Shown here piece by piece: positions 45,801-60,800 of a DNA stretch of 64,000 nt (position 1 is its first letter; each line of letters begins with the position of its first letter). The notes beneath the pieces are model-generated. The model did no database searches and had not been told where the DNA came from. It worked only from the letters and a program-made list of their open reading frames with translations. The position numbers and the translations under genes are program-made. Source of the stretch: Symsagittifera roscoffensis (lineage: Eukaryota; Xenacoelomorpha; Acoela; Convolutidae); the NCBI RefSeq assembly GCF_963678635.1, contig NC_087065.1, positions 77,041,786 through 77,105,785 on the forward strand, given 5' to 3'.

Positions 45801-48800
45801 TTTCCTAACCAGTATCCTTGATCTGCAATATAATTACTACTGATACAAAACTTCCTTTCATGGAAGAATGTGTTGTAGTACAAAAAGTTGCTTTTCAATT
45901 CTTGTGTTAAGGATTTTTGTATCTCTGGCTAATCTTTCCTAGCCAGTATCCTTGATCTGCAATATAATTACTACTGATACAAAACTTCTTTTCATGGAAG
46001 AAAGTAATTGTAGTACATAAAAATGCGCTTTTTCTTTCTTAAGTTTAATTTTTTTGTATTGCTGGCTATTCGTTCCTAACCAGTGTCCTTGATCAGCAAC
46101 ACCATAACTACTGATACAAAACTCTCTCTTCATAGAAGAAGATTAATTTAGTACAAAAAATTGCTTTTCAATTCTCGTATTAAGCATTTCTGTATCTCTG
46201 GCTAGGCTTTACTAACCAGCATCCTTGATCTGCAATATAATTACTACTGATACAAAACTTCTTTTCATGGAAGAACGTGAATGTAGTACAAAAAATTGCT
46301 TTTCAATTCTTTTATTAAGCATTTTTGTATCTCTGGCTAGGCTTTCCTAACCAGTATCCTTGATCTGCAATATAATTACTGATACAAAACTTCTTTTCAT
46401 AGAAGAACGTGAATGTAGTACAAAAAATTGCTTTTCAATTCTTTTATTAAGCATTTCTGTATCTCTGGCTAGGCTTTCCTAACCAGTATCCTTGATCTGC
46501 AATATAATTACTACTGATACAAAACTTCTTTTCATGTAACAACGTGAATGTAATACAAAAAATTGCTTTTCAATTCTTTTATTAAGCATTTCTGTATCTC
46601 TGGCTTGGTTTTCCTAACCAGTATCCTTGATCTGCAATATAATTACTACTGATACAAAACTTCCTTTCATGGAAGAATGTGTTGTAGTACAAAAAGTTGC
46701 TTTTCAATTCTTGTGTTAAGGATTTTTGTATCTCTGGCTGATATTTTCTAACCAGTATCCTTGATCTACAATATAATTACTTCTGATACAAAACTTCTTT
46801 TCATGGGAGAAAGTAATTGTAGTACATAAAAATGGGCTTTTTCTTTCTTATGTATAATTTTTTTGTATTGCTGGCTATTCGTTCCTAACCAGTGTCCTTG
46901 ATCAGCAACACCATAACTTCTGATACAAAACTCTCTTTTCATAGAAGAACATCAATGCGGTACATTAAGTTGGCTTTTCAAATCTTGTATTAAGCATTTC
47001 TGTATCTCTGGCTAATCTTTCCTAGCCAGTATCCTTGATCTGCAATATAATTACTACTGATACAAAACTTCTTTTCACGGGAGAAAGTAATTGTAGTACA
47101 TAAAAATGGGCTTTTTCTTTCTTATGTATAATTTTTTTGTATTGCTGGCCATTCGTTCCTAACCAGTGTCCTTGATCAGCAACACCATAACTACTGATAC
47201 AAAACTCTCTCTTCATAGAAGAAGATTAATTTTGTACAAAAAATTGCTTTTCATTTCTCGTATTAAGCATTTCTGTATCTCTGGCTAGGCTTTACTAACC
47301 AGCATCCTTGATCTGCAATATAATTACTACTGATACAAAACTTCTTTTCATGGAAGAACGTGAATGTAGTACAAAAAATTGCTTTTCAATTCTTTTATTA
47401 AGCATTTCTGTATCTCTGGCTAGGCTTTCCTAACCAGTATCCTTGATCTGCAATATAATTACTGATACAAAACTTCTTTTCATGGAAGAACGTGAATGTA
47501 GTACAAAAAATTGCTTTTCAATTCTTTTATTAAGCATTTCTGTATCTCTGGCTAGGCTTTCCTAACCAGTATCCTTGATCTGCAATATAATTACTACTGA
47601 TACAAAACTTCTTCTCATGGAACAACGTGAATGTAATACAAAAAATTGCTTTTCAATTCTTTTATTAAGCATTTCTGTATCTCTGGCTCGGTTTTCCTAA
47701 CCAGTATCCTTGATCTGCAATATAATTACTACTGATACAAAACTTCTTTTCATGGAAGAATGTGTTGTAGTACAAAAAGTTGCTTTTCAATTCTTGTGTT
47801 AAGGATTTTTGTATCTCTGGCTGATCTTTTCTAACCAGTATCCTTGATCTACAATATAATTACTTCTGATACAAAACTTCTTTTCATGGGAGAAAGTAAT
47901 TGTAGTACATAAAAATGGGCTTTTTCTTTCTTGTGTTTAATGTTTTTTGTATTGCTGGCTATTCGTTCCTAACCAGTGTCCTTGATCAGCAACACCATAA
48001 CTACTGATATAAAACTCTCTTTTTATAGAAGAAGATTAATTTAGTACAAAAAATTGCTTTTCAATTCTCGTATTAAGCATTTCTGTATCTCTGGCTAGGC
48101 TTTACTAACCAGCATCCTTGATCTGCAATATAATTACTACTGATACAAAACTTCTTTTCATGGAAGAACGTGAATGTAGTACAAAAAATTGCTTTTCAAT
48201 TCTTTTATTAAGCATTTCTGTATCTCTGGCTAGGCTTTCCTAACCAGTATCCTTGATCTGCAATATAATTACTGATACAAAACTTCTTTTCATGGAAGAA
48301 CGTGAATGTAGTACAAAAAATTGCTTTTCAATTCTTTTATTAAGCATTTCTGTATCTCTGGCTAGGCTTTCCTAACCAGTATCCTTGATCTGCAATATAA
48401 TTACTACTGATACAAAACTTCTTCTCATGGAACAACGTGAATGTAATACAAAAAATTGCTTTTCAATTCTTTTATTAAGCATTTCTGTATCTCTGGCTCG
48501 GTTTTCCTAACCAGTATCCTTGATCTGCAATATAATTACTACTGATACAAAACTTCTTTTCATGGAAGAATGTGTTGTAGTACAAAAAGTTGCTTTTCAA
48601 TTCTTGTGTTAAGGATTTTTGTATCTCTGGCTGATCTTTTCTAACCAGTATCCTTGATCTACAATATAATTACTTCTGATACAAAACTTCTTTTCATGGG
48701 AGAAAGTAATTGTAGTACATAAAAATGGGCTTTTTCTTTCTTGTGTTTAATGTTTTTTGTATTGCTGGCTATTCGTTCCTAACCAGTGTCCTTGATCAGC

Positions 48801-51800
48801 AACACCATAACTACTGATACAAAACTCTCTTTTTATAGAAGAAGATTAATTTAGTACAAAAAATTGCTTTTCAATTCTCGTATTAAGCATTTCTGTATCT
48901 CTGGCTAGGCTTTACTAACCAGCATCCTTGATCTGCAATATAATTACTACTGATACAAAACTTCTTTTCATGGAAGAACGTGAATGTAGTACAAAAAATT
49001 GCTTTTCAATTCTTTTATTAAGCATTTCTGTATCTCTGGCTAGGCTTTCCTAACCAGTATCCTTGATCTGCAATATAATTACTACTGATACAAAACTTCT
49101 TTTCATGGAAGAATGTGTTGTAGTACAAAAAATTGCTTTTCAATTATCGTATTAAGCATTTCTGTATCTCTGGCTAGGCTTTACTAACCAGCATCCTTGA
49201 TCTGCAATATAATTACTACTGATACAAAACTTCTTTTCATGGAAGAACGTGAATGTAGTACAAAAAATTGCTTTTCAATTCTTTTATTAAGCATTTCTGT
49301 ATCTCTGGCTAGGCTTTCCTAACCAGTATCCTTGATCTGCAATATAATTACTACTGATACAAAACTTCTTTTCATGGAAGAACGTGAATGTAGTACAAAA
49401 AATTGCTTTTCAACAATTCTTTTAAGCATTTCTGTATCTCTGGCTAGGCTTTCCTAACCAGTATCCTTGATCTGCAATATAATAACTACTGATACAAAAC
49501 TTCTTTTCATGGAACAACGTGAATGTAATACAAAAAATTGCTTTTCAATTCTTTTATTAAGCATTTCTGTATCTCTGGCTCGGTTTTCCTAACCAGTATC
49601 CTTGATCTGCAATATAATTACTACTGATACAAAACTTCTTTTCATGGAAGAATGTGTTGTAGTACAAAAAGTTGCTTTTCAATTCTTGTGTTAAGGATTT
49701 TTGTATCTCTGGCTGATCTTTTCTAACCAGTATCCTTGATCTACAATATAATTACTTCTGATACAAAACTTCTTTTCATGGGAGAAAGTAATTGTAGTAC
49801 ATAAAAATGGGCTTTTTCTTTCTTGTGTTTAATGTTTTTTGTATTGCTGGCTATTCGTTCCTAACCAGTGTCCTTGATCAGCAACACCATAACTACTGAT
49901 ACAAAACTCTCTTTTTATAGAAGAAGATTAATTTAGTACAAAAAATTGCTTTTCAATTCTCGTATTAAGCATTTCTGTATCTCTGGCTAGGCTTTACTAA
50001 CCAGCATCCTTGATCTGCAATATAATTACTACTGATACAAAACTTCTTTTCATGGAAGAACGTGAATGTAGTACAAAAAATTGCTTTTCAATTCTTTTAT
50101 TAAGCATTTCTGTATCTCTGGCTAGGCTTTCCTAACCAGTATCCTTGATCTGCAATATAATTACTACTGATACAAAACTTCTTTTCATGGAAGAACGTGA
50201 ATGTAGTACAAAAAATTGCTTTTCAATTCTTTTATTAAGCATTTCTGTATCTCTGGCTAGGCTTTCCTAACCAGTATCCTTGATCTGCAATATAATTACT
50301 ACTGATACAAAACTTCTTTTCATGGAAGAACGTGAATGTAGTACAAAAAATTGCTTTTCAACAATTCTTTTAAGCATTTCTGTATCTCTGGCTAGGCTTT
50401 CCTAACCAGTATCCTTGATCTGCAATATAATTACTACTGATACAAAACTTCTTTTCATGGAACAACGTGAATGTAATACAAAAAATTGCTTTTCAATTCT
50501 TTTATTAAGCATTTCTGTATCTCTGGCTCGGTTTTCCTAACCAGTATCCTTGATCTGCAATATAATTACTACTGATACAAAACTTCTTTTCATGGAAGAA
50601 TGTGTTGTAGTACAAAAAGTTGCTTTTCAATTCTTGTGTTAAGGATTTTTGTATCTCTGGCTGATCTTTTCTAACCAGTATCCTTGATCTACAATATAAT
50701 TACTTCTGATACAAAACTTCTTTTCATGGGAGAAAGTAATTGTAGTACATAAAATTGGGCTTTTTCTTTCTTGTGTTTAATGTTTTTTGTATTGCTGGCT
50801 ATTCGTTCCTAACCAGTGTCCTTGATCAGCAACACCATAACTACTGATACAAAACTCTCTTTTTATAGAAGAAGATTAATTTAGTACAAAAAATTGCTTT
50901 TCAATTCTCGTATTAAGCATTTCTGTATCTCTGGCTAGGCTTTACTAACCAGCATCCTTGATCTGCAATATAATTACTACTGATACAAAACTTCTTTTCA
51001 TGGAAGAACGTGAATGTAGTACAAAAAATTGCTTTTCAATTCTTTTACTAAGCATTTCTGTATCTCTGGCTAGGCTTTCCTAACCAGTATCCTTGATCTG
51101 CAATATAATTACTACTGATACAAAACTTCTTTTCATGGAAGAATGTGTTGTAGTACAAAAAATTGCTTTTCAATTCTCGTATTAAGCATTTCTGTATCTC
51201 TGGCTAGGCTTTACTAACCAGCATCCTTGATCTGCAATATAATTACTACTGATACAAAACTTCTTTTCATGGAAGAACGTGAATGTAGTACAAAAAATTG
51301 CTTTTCAATTCTTTTATTAAGCATTTCTGTATCTCTGGCTAGGCTTTCCTAACCAGTATCCTTGATCTGCAATATAATTACTACTGATACCAAACTTCTT
51401 TTCATGGAACAACGTGAATGTAGTACAAAAAATTGCTTTTCAATTCTTTTATTAAGCATTTCTGTACCTCTGGCTCGGTTTTCCTAACCAGTATCGTTGA
51501 TCTGCAATATAATTACTACTGATACAAAACTTCTTTTCATGGAAGAATGTGTTGTAGTACAAAAAGTTGCTTTTCAGTTCTTGTGTTAAGGATTTTTGTA
51601 TCTCTGGCTAATCTTTCCTAACCAGTATCCTTGATCTACAATATAATTACTACTGATACAAAACTTCTTTTCATGGGAGAAAGTAATTGTAGTACATAAA
51701 AATGGGCTTTTTTTTCTTCTTGTGTTTAATGTTTTTTGCATTGCTGTGTTTTCGTTCCTAACCAGTGTCCTTGATCAACAACACCATAACTACTGATACA

Positions 51801-54800
51801 AAACTCTCTTTTCATAGAAGAAGATTAATTTAGTACAAAAAATTGCTTTTCAATTCTCGTAATAAGCATTTCTGTATCTCTGGCTAGGCTTTACTAACCA
51901 GCATCCTTGATCTGCTATATAATTACTACTGATACAAAACTTCTTTTCATGGAAGAACGTGAATGTAGTACAAAAAATTGCTTTTCATGTCTTTTATTAA
52001 GCATTTCTGTATCTCTGGCTAGGCTTTCCTAACCAGTATCCTTGATCTGCAATATAATTACTACTGATACAAAACTTCTTTTCATGGGAGAAAGTAATTG
52101 TAGTACATAAAAATGGGCTTTTCTTTCTTGTGTTTAATGTTTTTTGTATTGCTGGCTATTCGTTCCTAACCAGTGTCCTTGATCAGCGACACCATAACTA
52201 CTGATACAAAACTCTCTTTTCATAGAAGAACATCAATGCAGTACATTAAGTTGGCTTTTCAATTCTTGTATTAAGCCTTTCTGTATATATGGCCACGCTT
52301 TCCTAACCCGTATCCTTGATCTGCAATAAAATTAATACTGATACAAAACGTCTTTTTATGGAAGAAAGTGAATGTAGTACATAAAAATTGCTTTTCAATT
52401 CTTGTATTAAGCATTTCTGTATCTCTGGCTAGGCTTCCCTAGCCAGCATCCTTGATCTGCAATATAATTACTACTGATACAAAACTTCTTTTCATGGAAG
52501 AACGAATGTAGTACAAAAAATTGCTTTTCAATTCTTGTATATAGCATTTCTGTATCTCTGGCTAGGCTTTCCTAACCAGTATCCTTGATCTGCAATATAA
52601 TTACTACTGATACAAAACTTCTTTTCATGGAAGAACGTGAATGTAGTACAATTGCTCTCAATTCTTGTTTTAAGCATTTCTGTATCTCTGGCTAGGCTTT
52701 CCTAACCAGTATCCTTGATCTGCAATATAATTACTACTGATACAAAACTTCTTTTCATGGAAGAACGTGAATGTAGTACAAAAAGTTGCTTTTCAATTCT
52801 TGTATTAAGCATTTCTGTATCTCTGGCTAGGCTTTCCTAACCAGTATCCTTGATCTGCAATATAATTACTACCGATACAAAACTTCTTTTCATGGAAGAA
52901 CGTGAATGTAGTACATAAAAATGGGCTTTTTCTTTCTTGTGTATTTTTTTTGTATTGCTGGCTATTCGTTCCTAACCAGTGTCCTTGATCAGCAACACCA
53001 TAACTACTGATACAAAACTCTCTTTTCATAGAAGAAGATTAATGTAGTACAGAAAATTGCTTTTCAATTCTCGTATTAAGCATTTCTGTATCTCTGGCTA
53101 GGCTTTCCTAACCAGTATCCTTCTTGATCTGCAATATAATTACTACTGATACATAACGTCTTTTCATGGAAGAACATGTATGTAGTACATAAAAATAGGC
53201 TTTTTCTTTCTTGTGTATAATGTTTTTTGTATTGCTGGCTATTCGTTCCTAAACAGTGTCCTTGATCAGCAGCACCATAACTACTGATACAAAACTCTCT
53301 TTTCATAGAAGAACATCAATGCAGTACATTAAGTTAACTTTTCAACTCTTGTATTAAACCTTTCTGTATCTCTGGCTAGGCTTCCCGAGCCAGCATCCTT
53401 GATCTGCAATATAATTACTACTGATGCAAAACTTCTTTTCATGGAAGAACGTGAATGTAGTACTAAAAATTGCTTTTTAATTTTTGTTTTAAGCATTTCT
53501 GTATCTCTGGCTAGGCTTTCCTAACCAGTATCCTTGATCTGCAATATAATTACTACTGATACAAAACTTCTTTTCATGGAAGAACGTGAATGTAGTACGA
53601 TTGCTCTTCAATTCTTGTATTAAGCATTTCTGTATCTCTGGCTAGGCTTTCCTAACCAGTATCCTTGATCTGCAATATAATTACTACTGATACAAAACTT
53701 CTTTTCATGGAAGAACGTGAATATAGTACATAAAAATGGGCTTTTTCTTTCTTGTGTAAAATTTTTTAGTATTGCTGGCTATTCGTCCCTAACCAGGGTC
53801 CTTGATCAGCAAAACCATAACTACTGATACAAAACTCTCTTTTCATAGCACAAGATTAATTTAGTACAAAAAATTGCTTTTCAATTCTTGTATTTAATAT
53901 TTCTGTATCTCTGGCTAGGTTTTCCTAACCAGCATACTTGATCTGCAATATAATTACTACTGATACAAAACTTCTTTTCATGGAAGAACGTGAATGTAGT
54001 ACATAAAACTGGGCTTTTTCTTTCTTGTGTATACTTTTTTGTATTGCTGGCTATTCGTCCCTAACCAGGGTCCTTGATCAGCAAAACCATAACTACTGAT
54101 ACAAAACTCTCTTTTCATAGCACAAGATTAATTTAGTACAAAAAATTGCTTTTCAATTCTTGTATCAAGCATTTCTGCATCTCTGGCTAGGCTTTCCTAA
54201 CCAGTATCCTTGATCTGCAATATAATTACTGCCGATAGAAAACTTCTTTTCATGGAAGAACGTGAATGTAGTACATAAAACTGGGCTTTTTCTTTCTTGT
54301 GTATACTTTTTTGTATTGCTGGCTATTCGTTCCTAACCAGTGTCCTTGATCAGCAACACCATAACTACTGATACAAAACTCTCTTTTCATAGAAGAAGAT
54401 TAATGTACTACAAAAAATTGCTTTTCAATTCTCGTATTAAGCATTTCTGTATCTCTGGCTAGGCTTTCCTAACCAGTATCCTTGATCTGCAATATAATTA
54501 CTACTGATACATAACGTCTTTTCATGGAAGAACATGAATGTAGTACATAAAAATGGGCTTTTCTTTCTTGTGTATAATTTTTTGTATTGCTGGCTATTCG
54601 TTCCTAACCAATGTCCTTGATCAGCAACACCATAACTACTGATACAAAACTCTCTTTTCATAGAGAAAGATTAGAGTAGTACAAAAAATTGCTTTTCAGT
54701 TCTTGTATTAAGCATTTCATTATCTCAGACTAGGCTTTCCTAACCAGTATCCTTGACCTACAATAACATCATTGATGATACTTACCTCCGTTTTCATAGA

Positions 54801-57800
54801 AGAATGCGAAAGTAGTACATTTGAAGGGGCTTCTCAATTCCTGTAAATAGCTTTTCTGTATCTCTGGCTAGGCTTTCCTAACCAGTATCCTTGATCTGCA
54901 ATATAATTACTACTGATACAAAACTTCTTTTCATTCAAGAACGTGAATATAGTACATAAAAATGGGCTTTTTCTTTCTTGTGTAAAATTTTTTAGTATTG
55001 CTGGCTATTCGTCCCTAACCAGGGTCCTTGATCAGCAAAACCATAACTACTGATACAAAACTCTCTTTTCATAGCACAAGATTAATTTAGTACAAAAAAT
55101 TGCTTTTCAATTCTTGTATTTAATATTTCTGTATCTCTGGCTAGGTTTTCCTAACCAGCATACTTGATCTGCAATATAATTACTACTGATACAAAACTTC
55201 TTTTCATGGAAGAACGTGAATGTAGTACATAAAACTGGGCTTTTTCTTTCTTGTGTATACTTTTTTGTATTGCTGGCTATTCGTCCCTAACCAGGGTCCT
55301 TGATCAGCAAAACCATAACTACTGATACAAAACTCTCTTTTCATAGCACAAGATTAATTTAGTACAAAAAATTGCTTTTCAATTCTTGTATCAAGCATTT
55401 CTGCATCTCTGGCTAGGCTTTCCTAACCAGTATCCTTGATCTGCAATATAATTACTGCCGATACAAAACTTCTTTTCATGGAAGAACGTGAATGTAGTAC
55501 ATAAAACTGGGCTTTTTCTTTCTTGTGTATACTTTTTTGTATTGCTGGCTATTCGTTCCTAACCAGTGTCCTTGATCAGCAACACCATAACTACTGATAC
55601 AAAACTCTCTTTTCATAGAAGAAGATTAATGTACTACAAAAAATTGCTTTTCAATTCTCGTATTAAGCATTTCTGTATCTCTGGCTAGGCTTTCCTAACC
55701 AGTATCCTTGATCTGCAATATAATTACTACTGATACATAACGTCTTTTCATAGAAGAACATGAATGTAGTACATAAAAATGGGCTTTTCTTTCTTGTGTA
55801 TAATTTTTTGTATTGCTGGCTATTCGTTCCTAACCAATGTCCTTGATCAGCAACACCATAACTACTGATACAAAACTCTCTTTTCATTGAGAAAGATTAG
55901 AGTAGTACAAAAAATTGCTTTTCAGTTCTTGTATTAAGCATTTCATTATCTCAGACTAGGCTTTCCTAACCAGTATCCTTGACCTACAATAACATCATTG
56001 ATGATACTTACCTCCGTTTTCATAGAAGAATGCGAAAGTAGTACATTTGAAGGGGCTTCTCAATTCCTGTAAATAGCTTTTCTGTATCTCTGGCTAGGCT
56101 TTCCTAACCAGTATCCTTGATCTGCAATATAATTACTACTGATACAAAACTTCTTTTCATTCAAGAACGTGAATATAGTACATAAAAATGGGCTTTTTCT
56201 TTCTTGTGTATAATTTTTTAGTATTGCTGGCTATTCGTCCCTAACCAGGGTCCTTGATCAGTAAAACCATACTTACTGATACAAAACTCTCTTTTCATAG
56301 CACAAGATTAATGTAGTACAAAAAATTGCTTTTCAATTCTTGTATTTAGCATTTCGGTATCTCTGGCTAGGTTTTCCTAACCAGCATACTTGATCTGCAA
56401 TATAATTACTACTGATACAAAACTTCTTTTCGTGGAAGAACGTGAATGTAGTACAAAAAGTTGCTTTTCATTTCTTGTATTAAGCATTTCTGTATCTCTG
56501 GCTAGGCTTTCCTAACCAGTATCCTTGATCTGCAATATAATTACTGCCGATACAAAACTTCTTTTCATGGAAGAACGTGAATGTAGTACATAAAACTGGG
56601 CTTTTTCTTTCTTGTGTATATTTTTTTGTATTGCTGGCTATTCGTTCCTAACCAGTGTCCTTGATCAGCAACACCATAACTACTGATACAAAACTCTCAT
56701 TTCATAGAAGAAGATTAATGTAGTACAAAAAATTGCTTTTCAATTCTCGTATTAAGCATTTCTGTATCTCTGGCTAGGCTTTCCTAACCAGTATCTTTGA
56801 TCTGCAATATAATTACTACTGATACATAACGTCTTTTCATGGAAGAACATGAATGTAGTACATAAAAATGGGCTTTTCTTTCTTGTGTATAATTTTTTGT
56901 ATTGCTGGCTATTCGTTCCTTAGCAATGTCCTTGATCAGCAACACCATAACTACTGGTACAAAACTCTCTTTTCATAGAGAAAGATTAGAGTAGTACAAA
57001 AAATTGCTTTTCAGTTCTTAAATTAAGCATCTCATTATCTCAGACTAGGCTTTCCTAACCAGAATCCTTGACCTACAATAACATCATTGATGATACTTAC
57101 CTCCGTTTTCATGGAAGAATGCGAAAGTAGTACATTTGAAGGGGCTTCTCAATTCCTGTAAATAGCTTTTCTGTATCTCTGGCTAGGCTTTCCTAGCCAG
57201 TATCCTTGATCTGCAATATAATTACTACTGATACGAAACTTCTTTTCATGGGAGAAAGTAATTGTAGTACATAAAATTGGCTTTTTCTTTCTTGTGTAAA
57301 GCTTGTTTGTATTGCTGGCTATTCGTTTCTAACCAGTGACCTTGATCTGCAACACCATAACTTGTGATACAAAACCAGGGTGACCACTTGGTCATTATTT
57401 TAGTGACAAGTCACTATTGGTCACTAATTGGTCACTTTTTTTTCAATGGCCACTAAAAGTCACAATTTACTACGGTTTTTGGTGACGGACCCTAAATTTT
57501 TTCTAAATGCGCCTTTGGCGCGAATATGTACTAATATTGAGGGGGGAGCGCGCGCCGAAAAAACGCAATTTTTCAGCCGGTTTATTCAAAATTATGCCTC
57601 CGGCGCAGAAATTTTGGCCAACACAGGGATTTTTTTAGTGCTTTGGCAGAGCTTGAAAAATTAATTTGGTCGATCTAAAAAAATTTCGACAAAAATTAGA
57701 AAATTGTCAAAGTCACTATTTTTCGCTCAAAAAAGTGGTTACTCTGTACAAAACTCTTTTCATGGAAGAACATTAGGGTAGTGCGTAAAATTGGCTTTTC

Positions 57801-60800
57801 AATTCTTGTATAAAGCATTTCTGTATCTCTGGCTAGGCTTTCCTAACCAGGGTCCTTGATATGCAATATAATTACTACTGATACATAACGTCTTTTCATG
57901 GAAGAACATGAATGTAGTACATAAAAATGGGCTTTTTTTGTGTATATTTTTTTGTATTGCTGGCTATTCGTTCCTAACCAGTGTCCTTGATCAGCAACAC
58001 CATTACTACTGATACAAAACTTGTTTTCATGGAAGAACTTGAATGTAGTACAAAACATTGCTTTTCAATTCTTGTATTAAGCATTTCTGTATCTCTGGCT
58101 AGGCTTTCCTAACCAGTATCCTTGATCTGCAATATAATTACTACTGATACATAACGTCTTTTCATGGAAGAACATGAATGTAATACATAAAAATGGGCTT
58201 TTCTTTCTTGTGTATAATTTTTTGTATTGCTGGCTATTCGTTCCTAACCAGTGTCCTTGATCAGCAACACCATAAGTACTGATACAAAACTCTCTTTTCA
58301 TAGAAGAAGATTAATGTAGTACAAAAAATTGCTTTTCAATTCTCGTATTAAGCATTTCTGTATCTCTGGCTAGGCTTTCCTAACCAGTATCCTTGATCTG
58401 CAATATAATTACTACTGATACATAACGTCTTTTCATGGAAGAACATGAATGTAGTACATAAAAATGGGCTTTTCTTTCTTGTGTATAATTTTTTGTATTG
58501 CTGGCTATTCGTTCCTAACCAATGTCCTTGATCAGCAACACCATAACTACTGGTACAAAACTCTCTTTTCATAGAGAAAGATTAGAGTAGTACAAAAAAT
58601 TGCTTTTCAGTTCTTGTATTAAGCAACTCATTATCTCAGACTAGGCTTTCCTAACCAGTATCCTTGACCTACAATAACATCATTGATGATACTTACCTCC
58701 GTTTTCATGGAAGAATGCGAAAGTAGTACATTTGAAGGGCCTTCTCAATTCCTGTAAATAGCTTTTCTGTATCTCTGGCTAGGCTTTCTTAGCCAGTATC
58801 CTTGATCTGCAATATAATTACTACTGATACAAAACTTCTTTTCATGGGAGAAAGTAATTGTAGTACATAAAATTGGCTTTTTCTTTCTTGTGTAAAGCTT
58901 GTTTGTATTGCTGGCTATTCGTTTCTAACCAGTGACCTTGATCTGCAACACCATAACTTGTGATACAAAACCAGGGTGACCACTTGGTCATTATTTTAGT
59001 GACAAGTCACTATTGGTCACTAATTGGTCACTTTTTTTTCAATGGCCACTAAAAGTCACAATTTACAACGGTTTTTGGTGACGGACCCTAAAATTTTTCT
59101 AAATGCGCCTTTGGCGCGAATATGTACTAATATTGAGGGGGGAGCGCGCGCCGAAAAAACGCAATTTTTCAGCCGGTTTATTCAAAATTATGCCTCCGGC
59201 GCAGAAATTTTGGCCAACACAGGGATTTTTTTTAGTGCTTTGGCAGAGCTTGAAAAATTAATTTGGTCGATCTAAAAAAATTTCGACAAAAATTAGAAAA
59301 TTGTCATAGTCACTATTTTTCGCTCAAAAAAGTGGTCACTCTGTACAAAACTCTTTTCATGGAAGAACATTAGGGTAGTGCATAAAATTGGCTTTTCATT
59401 TCTTGTATAAAGCATTTCTGTATCTCTGGCTAGGCTTTCCTAACCAGGATCCTTGATATGCAATATAATTACTACTGATACATAACGTCTTTTCATGGAA
59501 GAACATGAATGTAGTACATAAAAATGGGCTTTTTTTTGTGTATATTTTTTTGTATTGCTGGCTATTCGTTCCTAACCAGTGTCCTTGATCAGCAACACCA
59601 TTACTACTGATACAAAACTTGTTTTCATGGAAGAACTTGAATGTAGTACAAAAAATTGCTTTTCAATTCTTGTATTAAGCATTTCTGTATCTCTGGCTAG
59701 GCTTTCCTAACCAGTATACTTGATCTGCAATATAATTACTACTGATACAAAACTTCTTTTCATGGAAGAACGTGAATGTAGTACATAAAAATGGACTTTT
59801 TCTTTCTTGTGTATATTTTTTTTGTATTACTGGCTACTCGTTCCTAACCAGTGTCCTTGATCAGCAACACATAACTAGTATACAAAACTCTCTTTTCATA
59901 GAGGAAGATTAATTTAGTACAAAAAATTGCTTTTCAATTCTCGTATTAAGCATTTCTGTATCTCTGGCTAGGCTTTCCTAACCAGTATCCTTGATATGCA
60001 GTATAATTACTACTGATACATAACGTCTTTTCATGGAAGAACATGAATGTAGTACATAAAAATGGGCTTTTTCTTTCTTGTGTATGATTTTTTGTTTTGC
60101 TGGCTATTCGTTCCTAACCAGTGTCCTTGATCAGCACCACCATTACCACTGATACAAAACTTGTTTTCATGGAAGAACTTGAATGTAGTACAAAAAATTG
60201 CTTTTCAAATCTTGTATTAAGCATTTCTGTATCTCTGGCTAGGCTTTCCTAACCAGTATACTTGATCTGCAATATAATTACTACTGATACAAAACTTCTT
60301 TTCATGGAAGAACGTGAATGTAGTACATAAAAATGGGCTTTTTCTTTCTTGTGTATATTTTTTTTGTATTACTGGCTGCTCGTTCCTAACCAGTGTCCTT
60401 GATCAGCAACACATAACTAGTATACAAAACTCTCTTTTCATAGAGGAAGATTAATGTAGTACAAAAAATTGCGTTTCAATTCTCGTATTAAGCATTTCTG
60501 TATCTCTGGCTAGGCTTTCCTAACCAGTATCCTTGATCTGCAATATAATTACTACTGATACAAAACTTCTTTTCATGGAAGACCGTGAATGTAGTACAAA
60601 AAATTGGCTTTTCAATTCTTGTATAAAGCATTTCTGTATCTCTGGCTAGGCTTTCCTAACCAGCATCCTTGATCTGCAATAAAAGTAACTACTGGAAAAT
60701 AACTTCTTTTCGTGGATAAAAGAATACACTACATGGAATTGGGCTTTTTAATTCTTGTTTACAGCCTTTCTGTGTATCTGGCTTTGCTTTTCTAAATAAT

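Larger units (their letters stand above)
56640..59750 (+). repeat. Higher-order block, 1,596 bp, carrying a MITE, two copies
   Basis: About 56,640-58,150 recurs at 58,237-59,750 with a 1,596-bp offset. The MITE starts at 57,376 and 58,972 and the type C units at 57,094 and 58,690. Downstream, a 4-unit (540-bp) duplication links 59,570 and 60,110. Confidence 0.85.

Noticed and set aside
57428-57664. 78-codon ORF and its twin at 59,024
   Set aside because: It lies wholly inside the hAT-type MITE, differs by frameshift between the two copies and shows no transposase motif.
39281-58572. Many similar minus-strand ORFs of 64-76 codons (MKREFCI..., ...QIKDTG)
   Set aside because: They come from the satellite unit itself. 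Since 135 bp equals 45 codons, a frame can stay open for one to two units. They have no domain and stops recur each unit pair.
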